Positions 7,973 through 17,522 of a stretch of DNA of 62,744 nucleotides are shown piece by piece (within the stretch, counting starts at the first letter, position 1; each line of letters begins with the position of its first letter). A model generated the notes under the pieces. The model did no database searches and was not told the DNA's origin. It worked only from the letters and a program-made list of their open reading frames with translations. This DNA comes from Duncaniella sp. (lineage in GTDB: Bacteria > Bacteroidota > Bacteroidia > Bacteroidales > Muribaculaceae), in contig JAIDUB010000014.1 in NCBI GenBank assembly GCA_029060405.1, forward strand, positions 1 through 62,744, written 5' to 3'. Position numbers and translations under genes: made by a program.

Positions 7973-8782
7973 CTACCGCAGCAGCTTCCTGTAGATCCAT
8001 TCGCGCAGGAAGTTGGGGCTCACGCGCGTGGTAAACCTCACCACCACACTTGCCACAAACCTGTTGATGGAAATAAAGCCGAGTTTCCTGATGTGACGCA
8101 GAAATTTCACTTCGGTCAGTGCATGCTTCAGTCCGCCGCGACGCTTATACATCTCGGGCGACGTGCGGAAGCGCAGCAGGCATTCCTGAATATTGTAGAA
8201 CTTCACACCGTTGAGCAGCAATCTCACCCACAGATAGTAGTCCTCAAAGAGTGGAAACGGCAGATAACCGCCGGCAAATTCCACGCTCTTCTTCCTGAAC
8301 ATCACTACCGGATGATTCACCGGGCAACGCGACTGTCCATATCTGAAAATCTCGTAATTATATTCAGGCAGCTTTCTTATACTTGTATCTTCACCCGTCT
8401 CCGAGTCAAATTCCTGAATCCACGCGCTCACCACTTCCACCTGAGGATAGTGTTCAAATACCTTGGTCTGCTTTTCAAAGCGGTCAGCCACGGCTATATC
8501 ATCCGTATCCATCCTTGCCACGAGCTCATGGGTGCAATGTTTCAGGCCCTCGTTGAGCGCAGCGCCGAGACCGCCGTTCTTCTCAAGCCTCACGCGCTTC
8601 ATCTCCGGATGTGCCTTTTCAGTCTCATCGAGCACACCGTAAAGCTCATCGTTAAGCGGGCCGTCCTCCACCATCACCACCTCCGTGGGCGGCACAGTCT
8701 GATGAAACACCGAGTCAAGACTCTCGCGCAGATATTCGGGACGCTCCTTAGCATAGAGCGACATTAGAACCGAAAATTCCAT
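7973..8782 (-). CDS. Glycosyltransferase family 2 (AmsE-like)
   Basis: 269 residues with a GT-A fold: N-terminal [16 protein letters not shown], the acidic VEDGP at about 38-42, [12 protein letters not shown], and the metal-binding DTDD at about 92-95, followed by [11 protein letters not shown] and the ED motif FEDYYLW that supplies the catalytic base. It should transfer one sugar from a nucleotide donor to the lipid-linked repeat unit at the cytoplasmic face. Donor and acceptor cannot be read from the sequence. It follows the Fe-S protein gene by 3 nt. Confidence 0.92.
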   Translation of the reverse strand: MEFSVLMSLYAKERPEYLRESLDSVFHQTVPPTEVVMVEDGPLNDELYGVLDETEKAHPEMKRVRLEKNGGLGAALNEGLKHCTHELVARMDTDDIAVADRFEKQTKVFEHYPQVEVVSAWIQEFDSETGEDTSIRKLPEYNYEIFRYGQSRCPVNHPVVMFRKKSVEFAGGYLPFPLFEDYYLWVRLLLNGVKFYNIQECLLRFRTSPEMYKRRGGLKHALTEVKFLRHIRKLGFISINRFVASVVVRFTTRVSPNFLREWIYRKLLR

Positions 8783-8785
8783 CTT

Positions 8786-10021
8786 CTATTTATTTCTCAA
8801 TTTATATACAAAACCTTTCACCGACGAAATCACTCCCTGAGGGAGCAACTTTATCATATTCTTTGCCCGCAATATCAGGCGCGCCTTCAGCGGCAGCGAC
8901 CGCTTATAGGCAGCTACCACCTCCTTAAGCGACACATCCTTATCGGCAAGCATAGCCAGAAGGTCGTCGCGCCGTGACATATCGCACCGGTAATCCTTAC
9001 CATAGCTCTGATATTTTATAAACGAGCCAAACTCCTGCCGCTCACACTCGATTTCGGCCGAAATACTGTCAAACACTTCCATGCCACTGCCGCCGCACAC
9101 TGTCACGCCCGACACTCCTTTGTGGTTATCCACAAACTTATCACCCCAAAAGTCGCCAAGGCGTATGTCGGTATACTCGAGCGTACTTCTCAGCTTGCAG
9201 TCAGGACATGAATCGTTGAGCACACGGTCCGAGAAAAACATGGTGTAAAACGGGTCATTGACACGCGGCGAAACCACCGTCACAGGCGTAGGAATTCCGT
9301 CTACTACTACTACTACTACTACATAGAAGTTTCCCCAGCCTCTTATCTTGCTGCGGAAATTGACCGAGAGCACCTTCGTGGCACCCGTCTTTTCCACCAC
9401 TTCGTCCACATATTTCGTCCACAGATTCAGCGACGGGCAACCGTGGCAATACAGGTCGATCAGCACATGATCTTCCCGGCAACCCTTGGCCCGCAGAAAC
9501 CTGTCGACGGCATATATCTGACACGGGAGACCAAACACTGCATATTTTTCCTTTCTACAATTCTTCACCAGCGAGCGAAATGCCTCCACCGAATAAGACT
9601 GGATATATTTCGAGCCTCTGAAGCCCGCCACATCCTCAGCCGTCGAAGCCTCCTTGCCCACCGCACGGTTTGACTCGGTATCATACACCACACCCACACA
9701 CGTATAGCCACGCTCGATAAGCTTCCGGGCCATCAGGTCGGCGACACCGCCCGAAGTAGTGCTCTCCACTACCTGCGGATTCCTCGCCCAAGCCGAGTAA
9801 AGGCTCTTGCCTTCAAACCCGTCGGCCATCCTTATGTCGTGGTCAAACTTATAGCACGACCTCACGCACATCCCGCAGTCGATACACTTGTCGGTATCCA
9901 CCTTCGGCCGATAAAAGCCGTCAGGATTCAACTCTATCGATATAGCACCCGTGGGGCACACCGCGCCACACATCTGGCAGCTTGTGCACTTCCTTATCTG
10001 AGAACGGTCATCGATATTCAT
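8786..10021 (-). CDS. Coenzyme F420 hydrogenase/dehydrogenase beta-subunit family Fe-S protein
   Basis: 411 residues. Two 4Fe-4S ferredoxin motifs stand at the N-terminus (Cys 12/15/18/22 and 46/49/52/56), followed by the FrhB-type N- and C-terminal domains (TTSGGVADLMARKL, FGLPCQIYAVDRFL, GDFWGDKF). Proteins of this type recur in Bacteroidales polysaccharide loci next to pyruvyl transferases, as here, and their exact reaction there is not established; a redox step on a sugar or pyruvyl precursor is possible. The gene overlaps the upstream one by 4 nt (ATGA). Near residues 233-239 seven valines are encoded by seven GTA codons in a row, a trinucleotide microsatellite. Confidence 0.88.
   Translation of the reverse strand: MNIDDRSQIRKCTSCQMCGAVCPTGAISIELNPDGFYRPKVDTDKCIDCGMCVRSCYKFDHDIRMADGFEGKSLYSAWARNPQVVESTTSGGVADLMARKLIERGYTCVGVVYDTESNRAVGKEASTAEDVAGFRGSKYIQSYSVEAFRSLVKNCRKEKYAVFGLPCQIYAVDRFLRAKGCREDHVLIDLYCHGCPSLNLWTKYVDEVVEKTGATKVLSVNFRSKIRGWGNFYVVVVVVVDGIPTPVTVVSPRVNDPFYTMFFSDRVLNDSCPDCKLRSTLEYTDIRLGDFWGDKFVDNHKGVSGVTVCGGSGMEVFDSISAEIECERQEFGSFIKYQSYGKDYRCDMSRRDDLLAMLADKDVSLKEVVAAYKRSLPLKARLILRAKNMIKLLPQGVISSVKGFVYKLRNK
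9301..9322 (-). repeat. (GTA)7 trinucleotide microsatellite in CDS
   Basis: The plus strand reads CTA seven times plus C. In the coding frame it is seven GTA (valine) codons following Phe-Tyr. Slippage by one unit would lengthen or shorten the valine run without a frameshift. Confidence 0.85.
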
Positions 10022-11124
10022 GCCTTGCCCGATGTAAATTCAAGCATCCTGTCAAGATGAGCCATCGACTCGCTGCGGCGGCGCTCTATCTCCTCATTGA
10101 TTTTCTCGTAATCCATAGGCTTGTCCATGGTAGAGGCCAGCTCATCCCAGCGGGTGATGATACGGTCGGCCACACCATACTCATCAAGCAGATTCACCAG
10201 CTTCAGGTGATTGCTCTCGCGGGTCTTGGCCACGAATTTCGCTCCCGTTATGAGCGACATCACGCTGCCATGGAAAGTATCGGTCACCACCTCGGCCGCA
10301 TTCTTGAAATACGACAGAAGCTCGATCGGATCAACATCGATATTATAGTCACACCACTTGTGATAAAATCCCGGCGAAAGAGTTTTAAGTCCCTTGCCGT
10401 GGGCATACTCAGTGATAGCCTTCACCTCCTCGGGAGAATTCATCCTGTTGTCATAGGAATACACCAGCAGGCAGTCTCCCACCTTCGGAGCCTTCATCGC
10501 CGCTATTTCATCCTTATACCCGTAGAGAAGCACCGGATCCACCACCACCGCGGGGCGTTCGCCTGTAAGACGCTCCACCACGTCGGCGCTGTTACGGTCG
10601 CGCACCGTCACATACTTCATGCCCCCGATTCCCGAGCGAACTAAAGACTCCGAATGCAGCCGGCATATGTCATCATAGGTCGTAGGGCCGAAACTACCGG
10701 CATACGACATCACCGCATCGGTAGGCAGACAGTGGCCGAACATCACCGGCGTAGGCCCCGTATGCAATGCAAACACCTCATCGCTCCCCACTATCACACC
10801 GTCGAGCGGCCCGCTCTCCGAGTAGTAATCGCCTATCAATCCCGCACGCGACTTATAATCGTTGAGAGTATGACGCTTGCGGAAATTATACACCGCGCAT
10901 CCCATGCCCTTCTCCTTAAGATACTTAAGATATATGCCCACCGACTTGGCCGAGACATCATACTTCGCCTTCATCTCATGACCCATAAAATCATAATTCT
11001 TGTCAAACCGCAGAGCCTTGGCCTCATAACCCTTCGCAGCCAGCACCCTTATCAAAGCCGTCAGCTGCAGCAGCGCCCCGTGATTATGCACATCGTAATG
11101 CGTGATTATTCCTATCTTTTTCAT
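10018..11124 (-). CDS. Polysaccharide pyruvyl transferase family protein
   Basis: 368 residues matching the CsaB/ExoV-type family: N-terminal KIGIITHYDVHNHGALLQ with a Rossmann-like start, DGVIVGSDEVF near 110, SYAGSFGP near 142, VTVRDRNSA near 172, VVDPVLL near 195, and TDTFHGSVMSL near 282. It probably adds a pyruvate ketal from phosphoenolpyruvate to a sugar of the repeat unit and so makes the polymer acidic. It precedes the F420-type Fe-S protein with a 4-nt overlap, a pairing seen elsewhere in this phylum. Confidence 0.92.
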   Translation of the reverse strand: MKKIGIITHYDVHNHGALLQLTALIRVLAAKGYEAKALRFDKNYDFMGHEMKAKYDVSAKSVGIYLKYLKEKGMGCAVYNFRKRHTLNDYKSRAGLIGDYYSESGPLDGVIVGSDEVFALHTGPTPVMFGHCLPTDAVMSYAGSFGPTTYDDICRLHSESLVRSGIGGMKYVTVRDRNSADVVERLTGERPAVVVDPVLLYGYKDEIAAMKAPKVGDCLLVYSYDNRMNSPEEVKAITEYAHGKGLKTLSPGFYHKWCDYNIDVDPIELLSYFKNAAEVVTDTFHGSVMSLITGAKFVAKTRESNHLKLVNLLDEYGVADRIITRWDELASTMDKPMDYEKINEEIERRRSESMAHLDRMLEFTSGKA

Positions 11125-11139
11125 TTTTATTCTTATCTG

Positions 11140-12252
11140 TCAAATTAAAGACTTATAAAATTTCTCATATTCCTCAGCCATAGTTGAAGCCGAGAATACC
11201 TTGCGCGCAATCTCTGTATACGCGCTCATATCGATTTTTGTTTCGGTAGCCTTTACAAGCCGCTTGGCAAGCTCATCACTATCGCCCACTTTGAATTCAA
11301 ATTGCTTGAATGCGGGGAAATATGTTGTGAACTCCCTGAATACCGGAATATCCGAGCCTATCACGGGGACTCCGGCAAACACCGACTCCATATAATTGAG
11401 GCCGAACCCCTCGGAGTGCGAAGCCGACACCGAATAATCAGCGGCAACTAAATAATCATACACATTATATTGCCACCCCAGAAGCTTGATTCTGTCATCA
11501 TCACCCATCTCCTTCATGCATTCATCCCATAACGGGCCTTTGCCTAAAAACCAAAGCTCCACTTTCCGGTTATCTTTCGGAAATGCCTTTCGGAATGCCC
11601 TTATTATGGTGATCTGATCCTTCATAGGGAGCAAAGCCCCTATCGATACGAAAAGTGTCGTATCTGTATCCACACCGTATTCGGCCCTCGCCTCGGCTTT
11701 ATTACCGAATCGCGACTCGGGAGCCTTCACGCCGTTGTATATCCGCTCGATTCTCCGGTCAGGCAACCTGCCTTGATTGATTTTTTTCACATTCTCGGAA
11801 ATCGCTGCGGCCGCTGTGATTTTCTTCATCGACGAGTAGTAGCGCTTCAGCATGTAGCCACCCAACAGTTTGCCGTAGCGCTTTATGAAATCCTCCTCAG
11901 GTACATTGTGTATCGTCTCCACTACAGGAATATTCCTCACTGCCGATGCCAGCGTCACCGCCTGATACCCATGGGTATGTATCACATCGGGCTTGATTGT
12001 GTCGATGAGTTTCTTGAACCGCCTGCGTTCGAGGGCCGTTAGCAGTTCGGTCTTAAGTCTCGACGTATGGAAATCATACACTTTTATGCCATCCTCCACA
12101 AACTCATTGGTTATCGAGCGGGCCGCCTCATCCTGCATGAGCTTGATTACCACAATCTCGTGATCTTTCCTGTTGAAATTTCTCACGAGATTCTGAACCA
12201 CGATTATCGGGCCGGCCTTCCTGAGTGAACTTACTACAATAGCGATTTTCAT
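11140..12252 (-). CDS. Glycosyltransferase family 4
   Basis: 370 residues with a GT-B fold. The N-terminal domain begins KIAIVVSSLRKAGPIIVVQNL and includes DVIHTHGYQ. The donor domain has FVSIGALLPMKDQ, LWFLGKGP, and the signature SASHSEGFGLNYMESVFAGVP with the retaining-GT EX7E glutamates. It is a cytoplasmic transferase of the repeat-unit assembly line. It lies 3 nt after the polymerase gene and 15 nt before the pyruvyl transferase gene. Sugar specificity is unknown. Confidence 0.93.
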   Translation of the reverse strand: MKIAIVVSSLRKAGPIIVVQNLVRNFNRKDHEIVVIKLMQDEAARSITNEFVEDGIKVYDFHTSRLKTELLTALERRRFKKLIDTIKPDVIHTHGYQAVTLASAVRNIPVVETIHNVPEEDFIKRYGKLLGGYMLKRYYSSMKKITAAAAISENVKKINQGRLPDRRIERIYNGVKAPESRFGNKAEARAEYGVDTDTTLFVSIGALLPMKDQITIIRAFRKAFPKDNRKVELWFLGKGPLWDECMKEMGDDDRIKLLGWQYNVYDYLVAADYSVSASHSEGFGLNYMESVFAGVPVIGSDIPVFREFTTYFPAFKQFEFKVGDSDELAKRLVKATETKIDMSAYTEIARKVFSASTMAEEYEKFYKSLI

Positions 12253-12255
12253 CTG

Positions 12256-13275
12256 CTAAAAGAAATCTATATCAAAATTATACGATGTATTGACCACCTG
12301 TTTAAGTGCGAACATAGTCAGTACAAGAACTATCGTGCATATGTATATCAGCTTCGATCTGCCGCGGAAAAGCGCCTCGGTCATTGGAAGCAGAATCGTG
12401 ATGTAAGGCAGCGCATACTGAGTGAACCGCCTCATCACCATAAAGGAATAAAATACATTGTATATACATATGCCTATCATTGTCATATTAAAAAAGAATA
12501 CCGCTTTCGGATTGGTCTGCCGCAGCCGCGGATACAACAGCAGAAATATCACGCCTATCAGGTTGTATACATATTTAAGCAATCCGCTCGATACTCCGTC
12601 ACTGAACGACTCCGATGTATAGGACGTAGCCATGAGCACCATCACGTTATTCTCTATGATACGTGACACTATACCGCCCCCTACGAACGAAACTATAAAA
12701 ACTCCGCCTACCAGCCAAAGCTTATAGGTGTGACGGCTTAATAGCATCAACATCACTCCTACAATTGCCGAGACATGCAAAATCATGGCACATATCGCGA
12801 ATAGCGAAAACTTTTTCCATTCGCCGCTCAGGAGTCGGGGCGTCCCGGCAAACAGTAACGCCTGTGCGCAACATTGTCTTATGGTATTCGACGTTTCGTA
12901 ATATAATCCGCAGCCTATGAATATGATGATTGAAAGATATATGTCGGGCGACATTTTCTTCATGCCTGCGTAATACCCTCCTATTATCACAAGAGCGGTA
13001 AGCATGAAGAATGCCCGCGACTTGAACCCTATGAATTTCATGCTGTCGCATAACCATATCCAGAAAGGCTCCAGCGCATATCTGTTTTCGGAATATTTGT
13101 TATCATATATCTCGGCATACGCTCCATAATCCACTCCTACATTTAATCGCAGTCCCATTATCAGCACCATCGTCAGCATAATCATCGCAGGGAAATACTT
13201 CCTGTAAGGACTGATTGCCGACAGGCCCTTGAAGGCCATCGTTTCAAGCATGAGCAGAATATCTATTATCAGCAT
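12256..13275 (-). CDS. wzy: EpsG-family polysaccharide polymerase (Wzy-like)
   Basis: 339 residues, strongly hydrophobic with about 9-10 membrane segments. The EpsG signature is visible: LRLNVGVDYGAYAEIY near 42-57, then a large loop, then TIRQCCAQALLFAG near 130-145. Such proteins polymerise undecaprenyl-linked repeat units at the periplasmic face, working with the Wzx flippase encoded upstream at 22155. It overlaps the preceding GT2 gene by 7 nt. It is the only polymerase candidate in the operon. Confidence 0.85.
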   Translation of the reverse strand: MLIIDILLMLETMAFKGLSAISPYRKYFPAMIMLTMVLIMGLRLNVGVDYGAYAEIYDNKYSENRYALEPFWIWLCDSMKFIGFKSRAFFMLTALVIIGGYYAGMKKMSPDIYLSIIIFIGCGLYYETSNTIRQCCAQALLFAGTPRLLSGEWKKFSLFAICAMILHVSAIVGVMLMLLSRHTYKLWLVGGVFIVSFVGGGIVSRIIENNVMVLMATSYTSESFSDGVSSGLLKYVYNLIGVIFLLLYPRLRQTNPKAVFFFNMTMIGICIYNVFYSFMVMRRFTQYALPYITILLPMTEALFRGRSKLIYICTIVLVLTMFALKQVVNTSYNFDIDFF

Positions 13276-14255
13276 AATCTATGCTTCCTGAGTCTTGCCT
13301 TCAATCCTATTATCATATCAGCAACTCTGAAGTATATGCCGCCTCTGAACAGCAGCCGCCCGAGCATACGGTTATATACGCTCATACTGCTGTAATCTAT
13401 CTTGTCAAGCAGGCCACGGCTCCTGAATTTCTCGAGATAACGGGTGCGATTCTCATTGGTTTCATGCAACAGGATGCTGAGCAATCCGCGTTGCGCGAGC
13501 TTGTCGGCATTTATCTTGTGTTCTGAAAAATACTTCAGGTTGACGTCGATTGCCTCACATATCTGCTCGCTGTACTTCGTGTTCCACTTTTGAGTATATG
13601 CCTCGGGATTAAGCTGGGCGTAATGATAATACGGTGTGTCGATCACCACAATTTTTTTCGCAAGATGAACCAGTCGGGGCAATACCGACACATCTTCCCA
13701 CATGTTTACTCCGGTGATGAACGATGGACTGAGCTTTTCGTAAAGCTCACGCTTCACCATCTTGTTCCACAGGCCGCAGTGTATTTCTCCGTCTATCACC
13801 CGCCGGAGAAACTCGTCGTGATCATCCGTGAGCTCCTGCCTCAATACCTTTTCGCTGTCAGGGAAATTTACGAAATACTGGCACACCACCATGTCGGCAT
13901 CACACCGATCAGCAGCCTTGAGCATATCGCCATACATTTCCGGCTCTACCCAGTCGTCGCTGTCACATACTATTATGTATTTTCCCCGGGCATGGTTCAA
14001 TCCCGTCAGTCGGGCTCCCGCGAGTCCAAGATTTTTCTCGTGATGCACCACCGTTACCTGCTCTTTTCGCTCGGGGTATCGCGAAATGACAGTCTCAAGC
14101 ACCTCCACACTCCTGTCAGGCGACTGATCATCAACAAATATATATTCTATTCCCTCTTTTACCGACTGATTGAAAAGTGACTCGGCGCACCGCGCCATGT
14201 ACTTCTCCACTCCATACACGGGAATCAGTACTGAGAGCATTATTCCTTTATCCAT
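13269..14255 (-). CDS. Glycosyltransferase family 2
   Basis: 328 residues. The GT-A domain opens with LSVLIPVYGVEKYMARCAES and has FVDDQSPDRS near 40, NLGLAGARLTGL near 75, and CDSDDWVEPEMY with the DxD motif near 97-100. A GLWNKMVKRELY segment and a helical C-terminal part follow. The start at ATG 14255 fits the conserved N-terminus. It resembles its upstream neighbour (14284-15234) along the whole length, so the two probably arose by duplication. Specificity unknown. Confidence 0.92.
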   Translation of the reverse strand: MDKGIMLSVLIPVYGVEKYMARCAESLFNQSVKEGIEYIFVDDQSPDRSVEVLETVISRYPERKEQVTVVHHEKNLGLAGARLTGLNHARGKYIIVCDSDDWVEPEMYGDMLKAADRCDADMVVCQYFVNFPDSEKVLRQELTDDHDEFLRRVIDGEIHCGLWNKMVKRELYEKLSPSFITGVNMWEDVSVLPRLVHLAKKIVVIDTPYYHYAQLNPEAYTQKWNTKYSEQICEAIDVNLKYFSEHKINADKLAQRGLLSILLHETNENRTRYLEKFRSRGLLDKIDYSSMSVYNRMLGRLLFRGGIYFRVADMIIGLKARLRKHRLC

Positions 14256-14283
14256 CCTGTCGACTGATAAGTTGGTTTTTTAT

Positions 14284-15234
14284 TTACCTACCGAGCATAC
14301 GGTAAAGCTTGATAATTCCGTAGTTCAGCGCGTCAAGCCTGCTTCTGACAAGAAACGGCGACAGCCGGTGTTTACGCGATCCGAACGCGTTGATATGTAT
14401 TCCCTCCGTGATGCTCCGCCATAATTCAGGGTTATAAGTTTCAGGCTGAGTGATGAGTCCGAGTGTCTTGGTGGCGATAGCACATTTTCGGGCATATTCC
14501 GCGGCATTTGTCCTGCTGTATTTCTTTAATTCATCAAGCACGGTGATTACCGATTTGAGATTCCTTTCGGTCATCCGTTGTGTCGCACTTCCCCCCCGCA
14601 TTCTGTAGTGATACATGGCTTTATCCACATATTCCACCTTTTCGGCTATGTCATGCAGCGGTACCACATACAGCATATCCTCCATAAACACCACCTCGTC
14701 AGTGAATTTCACACCCGCTCTCTCAATCAAGTCCCGGCTAATCAGTCGGCACCAGAGCCCGGCATGTAATTTTCCCGAGAAGATCGCCTCCACGGCATCA
14801 TCTTTGACCAAGCCGAAGGGCTGTCGCTTTACTTCAGTTTTGTCAGGATATTCCAGCGCATAGTCACATCCCACTATATCGGCATCTGCCGCCACAGCTT
14901 TTTCATACATCAGCCGATACATATCCTTGTCAACCCAATCATCGGGATCACAATGTATCACGTATTTTCCCGTGGAAGCATTTGCGCCATCCTGTCGCGA
15001 TCGACTTACTCCGCCATTTTCTGTGTGTCGTATTATCTTGACCTGACTGGCTCTATTTGGATAATCTTTCAGCACTTCAGCAAGCACTTCGATACTTTTA
15101 TCGGGAGAGCAGTCATCCACAAATATGTATTCGATTTCATCAAGCGTCTGTCCGAACAAACTGCGCGCACACTCTTCGATATACTGTTCCACCTTATATA
15201 CCGGTATTATTACGCTTACCTTTGGCCTGTCCAT
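14284..15234 (-). CDS. Glycosyltransferase family 2
   Basis: 316 residues, with VSVIIPVYKVEQYIEECARS at the N-terminus, FVDDCSPDKS near 40, the DxD region CDPDDWVDKDMY near 97, and GLWCRLISRDL near 155. The start is ATG 15234; the few codons before it have only a TTG start. Near residue 210 the gene contains G7 (14591-14597) encoding Arg-Gly-Gly; loss or gain of one G leads to a stop within about 25 codons. It is paralogous to the next gene downstream. Specificity unknown. Confidence 0.91.
   Translation of the reverse strand: MDRPKVSVIIPVYKVEQYIEECARSLFGQTLDEIEYIFVDDCSPDKSIEVLAEVLKDYPNRASQVKIIRHTENGGVSRSRQDGANASTGKYVIHCDPDDWVDKDMYRLMYEKAVAADADIVGCDYALEYPDKTEVKRQPFGLVKDDAVEAIFSGKLHAGLWCRLISRDLIERAGVKFTDEVVFMEDMLYVVPLHDIAEKVEYVDKAMYHYRMRGGSATQRMTERNLKSVITVLDELKKYSRTNAAEYARKCAIATKTLGLITQPETYNPELWRSITEGIHINAFGSRKHRLSPFLVRSRLDALNYGIIKLYRMLGR
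14591..14597 (-). repeat. G7 homopolymer in GT2 gene
   Basis: Seven G in the coding strand within the CGG-GGG-GGA codons. With six G the frame meets TGA about 8 codons on; with eight it meets TGA about 20 codons on. A potential slippage switch for this transferase. Confidence 0.55.
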
Positions 15235-15258
15235 TTCTCGCAATCTCTATTATATGTT

Positions 15259-16374
15259 TTAACAATCAGTAAGCTCGTCGAGCACACGACGCATCTGGGC
15301 ATCCCAGCTGAAGTCAGGCAGCGACTCGCGTATCTCTCGGGGAGAAAGTTTGCAGCTGTCGGTGAAGCTTATCAGTCCCTCAATATCTATAGGGCTGTCA
15401 TCGGCCGGCACTTTATACACGTAAGGAGCATTATCGAAATCACTGTTGCTCTCCGAGTAGCAGAATGGAAGTCCGCGATGCGCATATTCCACATTTTTCA
15501 GTGACTTCATATTGGTGTTGCCGGTACGGTGTCGTCCGAGGCTGCCTATACACACATCCGTGTTATCAAATACCCCGTCCAAAGCCTCTCCATACAATTC
15601 ACCTGTCATCTCGATTTCTTCGCTCAGGCCATACTCATCTATCATTTTTCTAAGCCTGATATACTCCGGATTCGTAACCTTGCCGCCTACTATTTTCACG
15701 TGAACAGGTCTTTGCGACATCAGGCCTTTCTCCTTATAGAGTTTCACTCCCTCTATGAGCCTGTCATACCCGTGCCAGAATGCCAGAGCAGCCACGGCTG
15801 TGATTCTGAATATATCCGCTTCAGTGTGATCAGCTAATTTTATAGCCTGCGGATTGACTCCATTGGAGATATTCACGGTCTTTACACCCCATATCTTCCT
15901 GTCGTCAGAGAACGTGACGATTCTGTCAAGAAACAGTCCGAGTATATTATAGTTGATGTGATATTTAATCCTGCTGAGGCACGCCTTTATCGGGCTATAC
16001 ATCTTTATAGTTTCCTTGAGAAACGGATAGGTGGGAATCTCGAGAAATACCTTTGTACCGTTTTTTCGGAGATTCTTCGCCATATAAATCTGCTTTAACG
16101 AGCCGGTGTTGCGAATATAGCAGAAATCTATCGGTTGCCGCTTCACAAATTCCATGATTTCGTCATACTGCTTCAGCCCTTCGCCGGGAGAAATCGCGGT
16201 AATGCTGTTTCCGTCGGTTATCTGAAAATTTCCGTCGTCGGTCCTGTGACAGATATATACATCGTGGCCACACTTGCGCATGGATTCAATCTGCGAATAT
16301 ATCTTCTTATGCACTCCTTCACCGGTGGAGAGCTGTGGTTCCATCTTGATATTTGTGAAAAATAATATATTCAT
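15259..16374 (-). CDS. Glycosyltransferase, GT4-like
   Basis: 371 residues. The start NILFFTNIKMEPQLSTGEGV and the later IRNTGSLKQI, VNISNGVNPQAI, ITAVAALAFWHGYDRLIEG and VHVKIVGGK segments follow the GT-B pattern of family 4 transferases. The donor-site signature is weaker than in the gene at 11140: GSLGRHRTGNTNMKSLKNVE replaces the common SxxEGFGxxxxEA. I therefore call it GT4-like. It lies between glf and the GT2 gene, consistent with using UDP-galactofuranose, but that is inference. Confidence 0.82.
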   Translation of the reverse strand: MNILFFTNIKMEPQLSTGEGVHKKIYSQIESMRKCGHDVYICHRTDDGNFQITDGNSITAISPGEGLKQYDEIMEFVKRQPIDFCYIRNTGSLKQIYMAKNLRKNGTKVFLEIPTYPFLKETIKMYSPIKACLSRIKYHINYNILGLFLDRIVTFSDDRKIWGVKTVNISNGVNPQAIKLADHTEADIFRITAVAALAFWHGYDRLIEGVKLYKEKGLMSQRPVHVKIVGGKVTNPEYIRLRKMIDEYGLSEEIEMTGELYGEALDGVFDNTDVCIGSLGRHRTGNTNMKSLKNVEYAHRGLPFCYSESNSDFDNAPYVYKVPADDSPIDIEGLISFTDSCKLSPREIRESLPDFSWDAQMRRVLDELTDC

Positions 16375-16392
16375 CAGTCCTTGTACTTATAT

Positions 16393-17520
16393 TCAAAACA
16401 TTTTGAAAACCTGCGCCACTATCGGGGCCATGTCGTAATACTTGTACTCGGCAAGGCGGCCGCCGAATATCACGTCGGTCTCCTTGTCGGCCAGCGCTTT
16501 ATACTGTTCGTACACGGCCTGATTTCTCGCATCGTTGACGGGATAAAACGGCTCCATGCCGTCGAGCCACTCCGTAGAATACTCGCGCGATATCACCGTG
16601 CGGGGATTCTTATACACCGCGTCGCCAAACGTCTCGAAATGCTTGTGCTCTATCACGCGGGTATAAGGCACTGAGGCCGAAGTGTAGTTCACCACCGCAT
16701 TGCCCTGATAGTTGGGACAGTCGAGAGCCTCGGTCTCGAAGCGCACGGTGCGGTATTCGAGCTTGCCGAAGCGATAGCCGTAATATTCGTCGATCTTTCC
16801 GGTGAACACCACCTTTTCAGCCATGCCTTCCCAACGGGCGCGGTCAGCGAAGAAATCGGCGTTTAGCTCCACATCCACACCCTCGAGCAAGCCGTCGATC
16901 AGGCGGTTGTAACCGCCCACGGGGATACCCTGATACAGGTCGTTGAAATAATTGTTGTCAAACGTCAGACGCACCGGCAGCCGACGTATGATAAACGAAG
17001 GCAGCTCGGTGCACTTCCTTCCCCACTGCTTCTCGGTATACCCCTTGATAAGCTGCTCGTAAATGTCGCGACCTATAAGCGTCAGCGCCTGCTCCTCAAG
17101 ATTGCGCGGCTCGGTCACGCCGTCGGCCTTCATGCGCTCCACGGCTTCGCGGCGCTGCTCGTCGAGCTTCGCCTGAGCCTCGGCGGGAGTTTTCACGCCC
17201 CACATCTGATAGAACGTGTTCATATTGAACGGAAGATTATACAGCTTCCCGTCGGGCGCCTGCGCCACCGGGCAGTTGGTATAGCGGTTGAACGGTACGA
17301 TCGAATTCACGAAATCCCACACCTCCTTATCAGAAGTGTGGAAAATATGAGCCCCGTACTTATGCACGTTTATACCGTCGATTTCCTCGCAATAGATATT
17401 GCCGCCCGCATGCGGGCGCTTGTCAATCACAAGGCAACGCTTACCCTGCTTATTGGCAAGATGCGCGAATGTCGCGCCAAAGAGGCCGGAGCCTACTATC
17501 AGGTAGTCGTAGTGATTCAT
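16393..17520 (-). CDS. glf: UDP-galactopyranose mutase
   Basis: 375 residues. It is an FAD enzyme that interconverts UDP-galactopyranose and UDP-galactofuranose. The N-terminal FAD-binding motif YLIVGSGLFGATFA is at 6-19, and RPHAGGNIYCEEIDG and VHKYGAHIFHTS follow. The conserved arginines and tyrosines of the active site lie in NRYTNCPVA, TEKQWGRKCTELP and RVIEHKHFE. Start ATG 17520 gives the canonical MNHYDYLIVGSG and begins 2 nt after the previous gene; a longer frame to 17544 would overlap it. Its presence shows that the polymer contains galactofuranose, assuming the pathway is used here. Confidence 0.96.
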   Translation of the reverse strand: MNHYDYLIVGSGLFGATFAHLANKQGKRCLVIDKRPHAGGNIYCEEIDGINVHKYGAHIFHTSDKEVWDFVNSIVPFNRYTNCPVAQAPDGKLYNLPFNMNTFYQMWGVKTPAEAQAKLDEQRREAVERMKADGVTEPRNLEEQALTLIGRDIYEQLIKGYTEKQWGRKCTELPSFIIRRLPVRLTFDNNYFNDLYQGIPVGGYNRLIDGLLEGVDVELNADFFADRARWEGMAEKVVFTGKIDEYYGYRFGKLEYRTVRFETEALDCPNYQGNAVVNYTSASVPYTRVIEHKHFETFGDAVYKNPRTVISREYSTEWLDGMEPFYPVNDARNQAVYEQYKALADKETDVIFGGRLAEYKYYDMAPIVAQVFKMF

Positions 17521-17522
17521 AA

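Noticed and set aside
9301-9322. CRISPR-like array
   Set aside because: It is a trinucleotide repeat inside a coding frame. No array with repeats and unique spacers was noticed in the window.
13269-15234. Recent tandem duplication of two GT2 genes
   Set aside because: They are similar in layout but clearly diverged in sequence, so this is old paralogy and not worth a finding.
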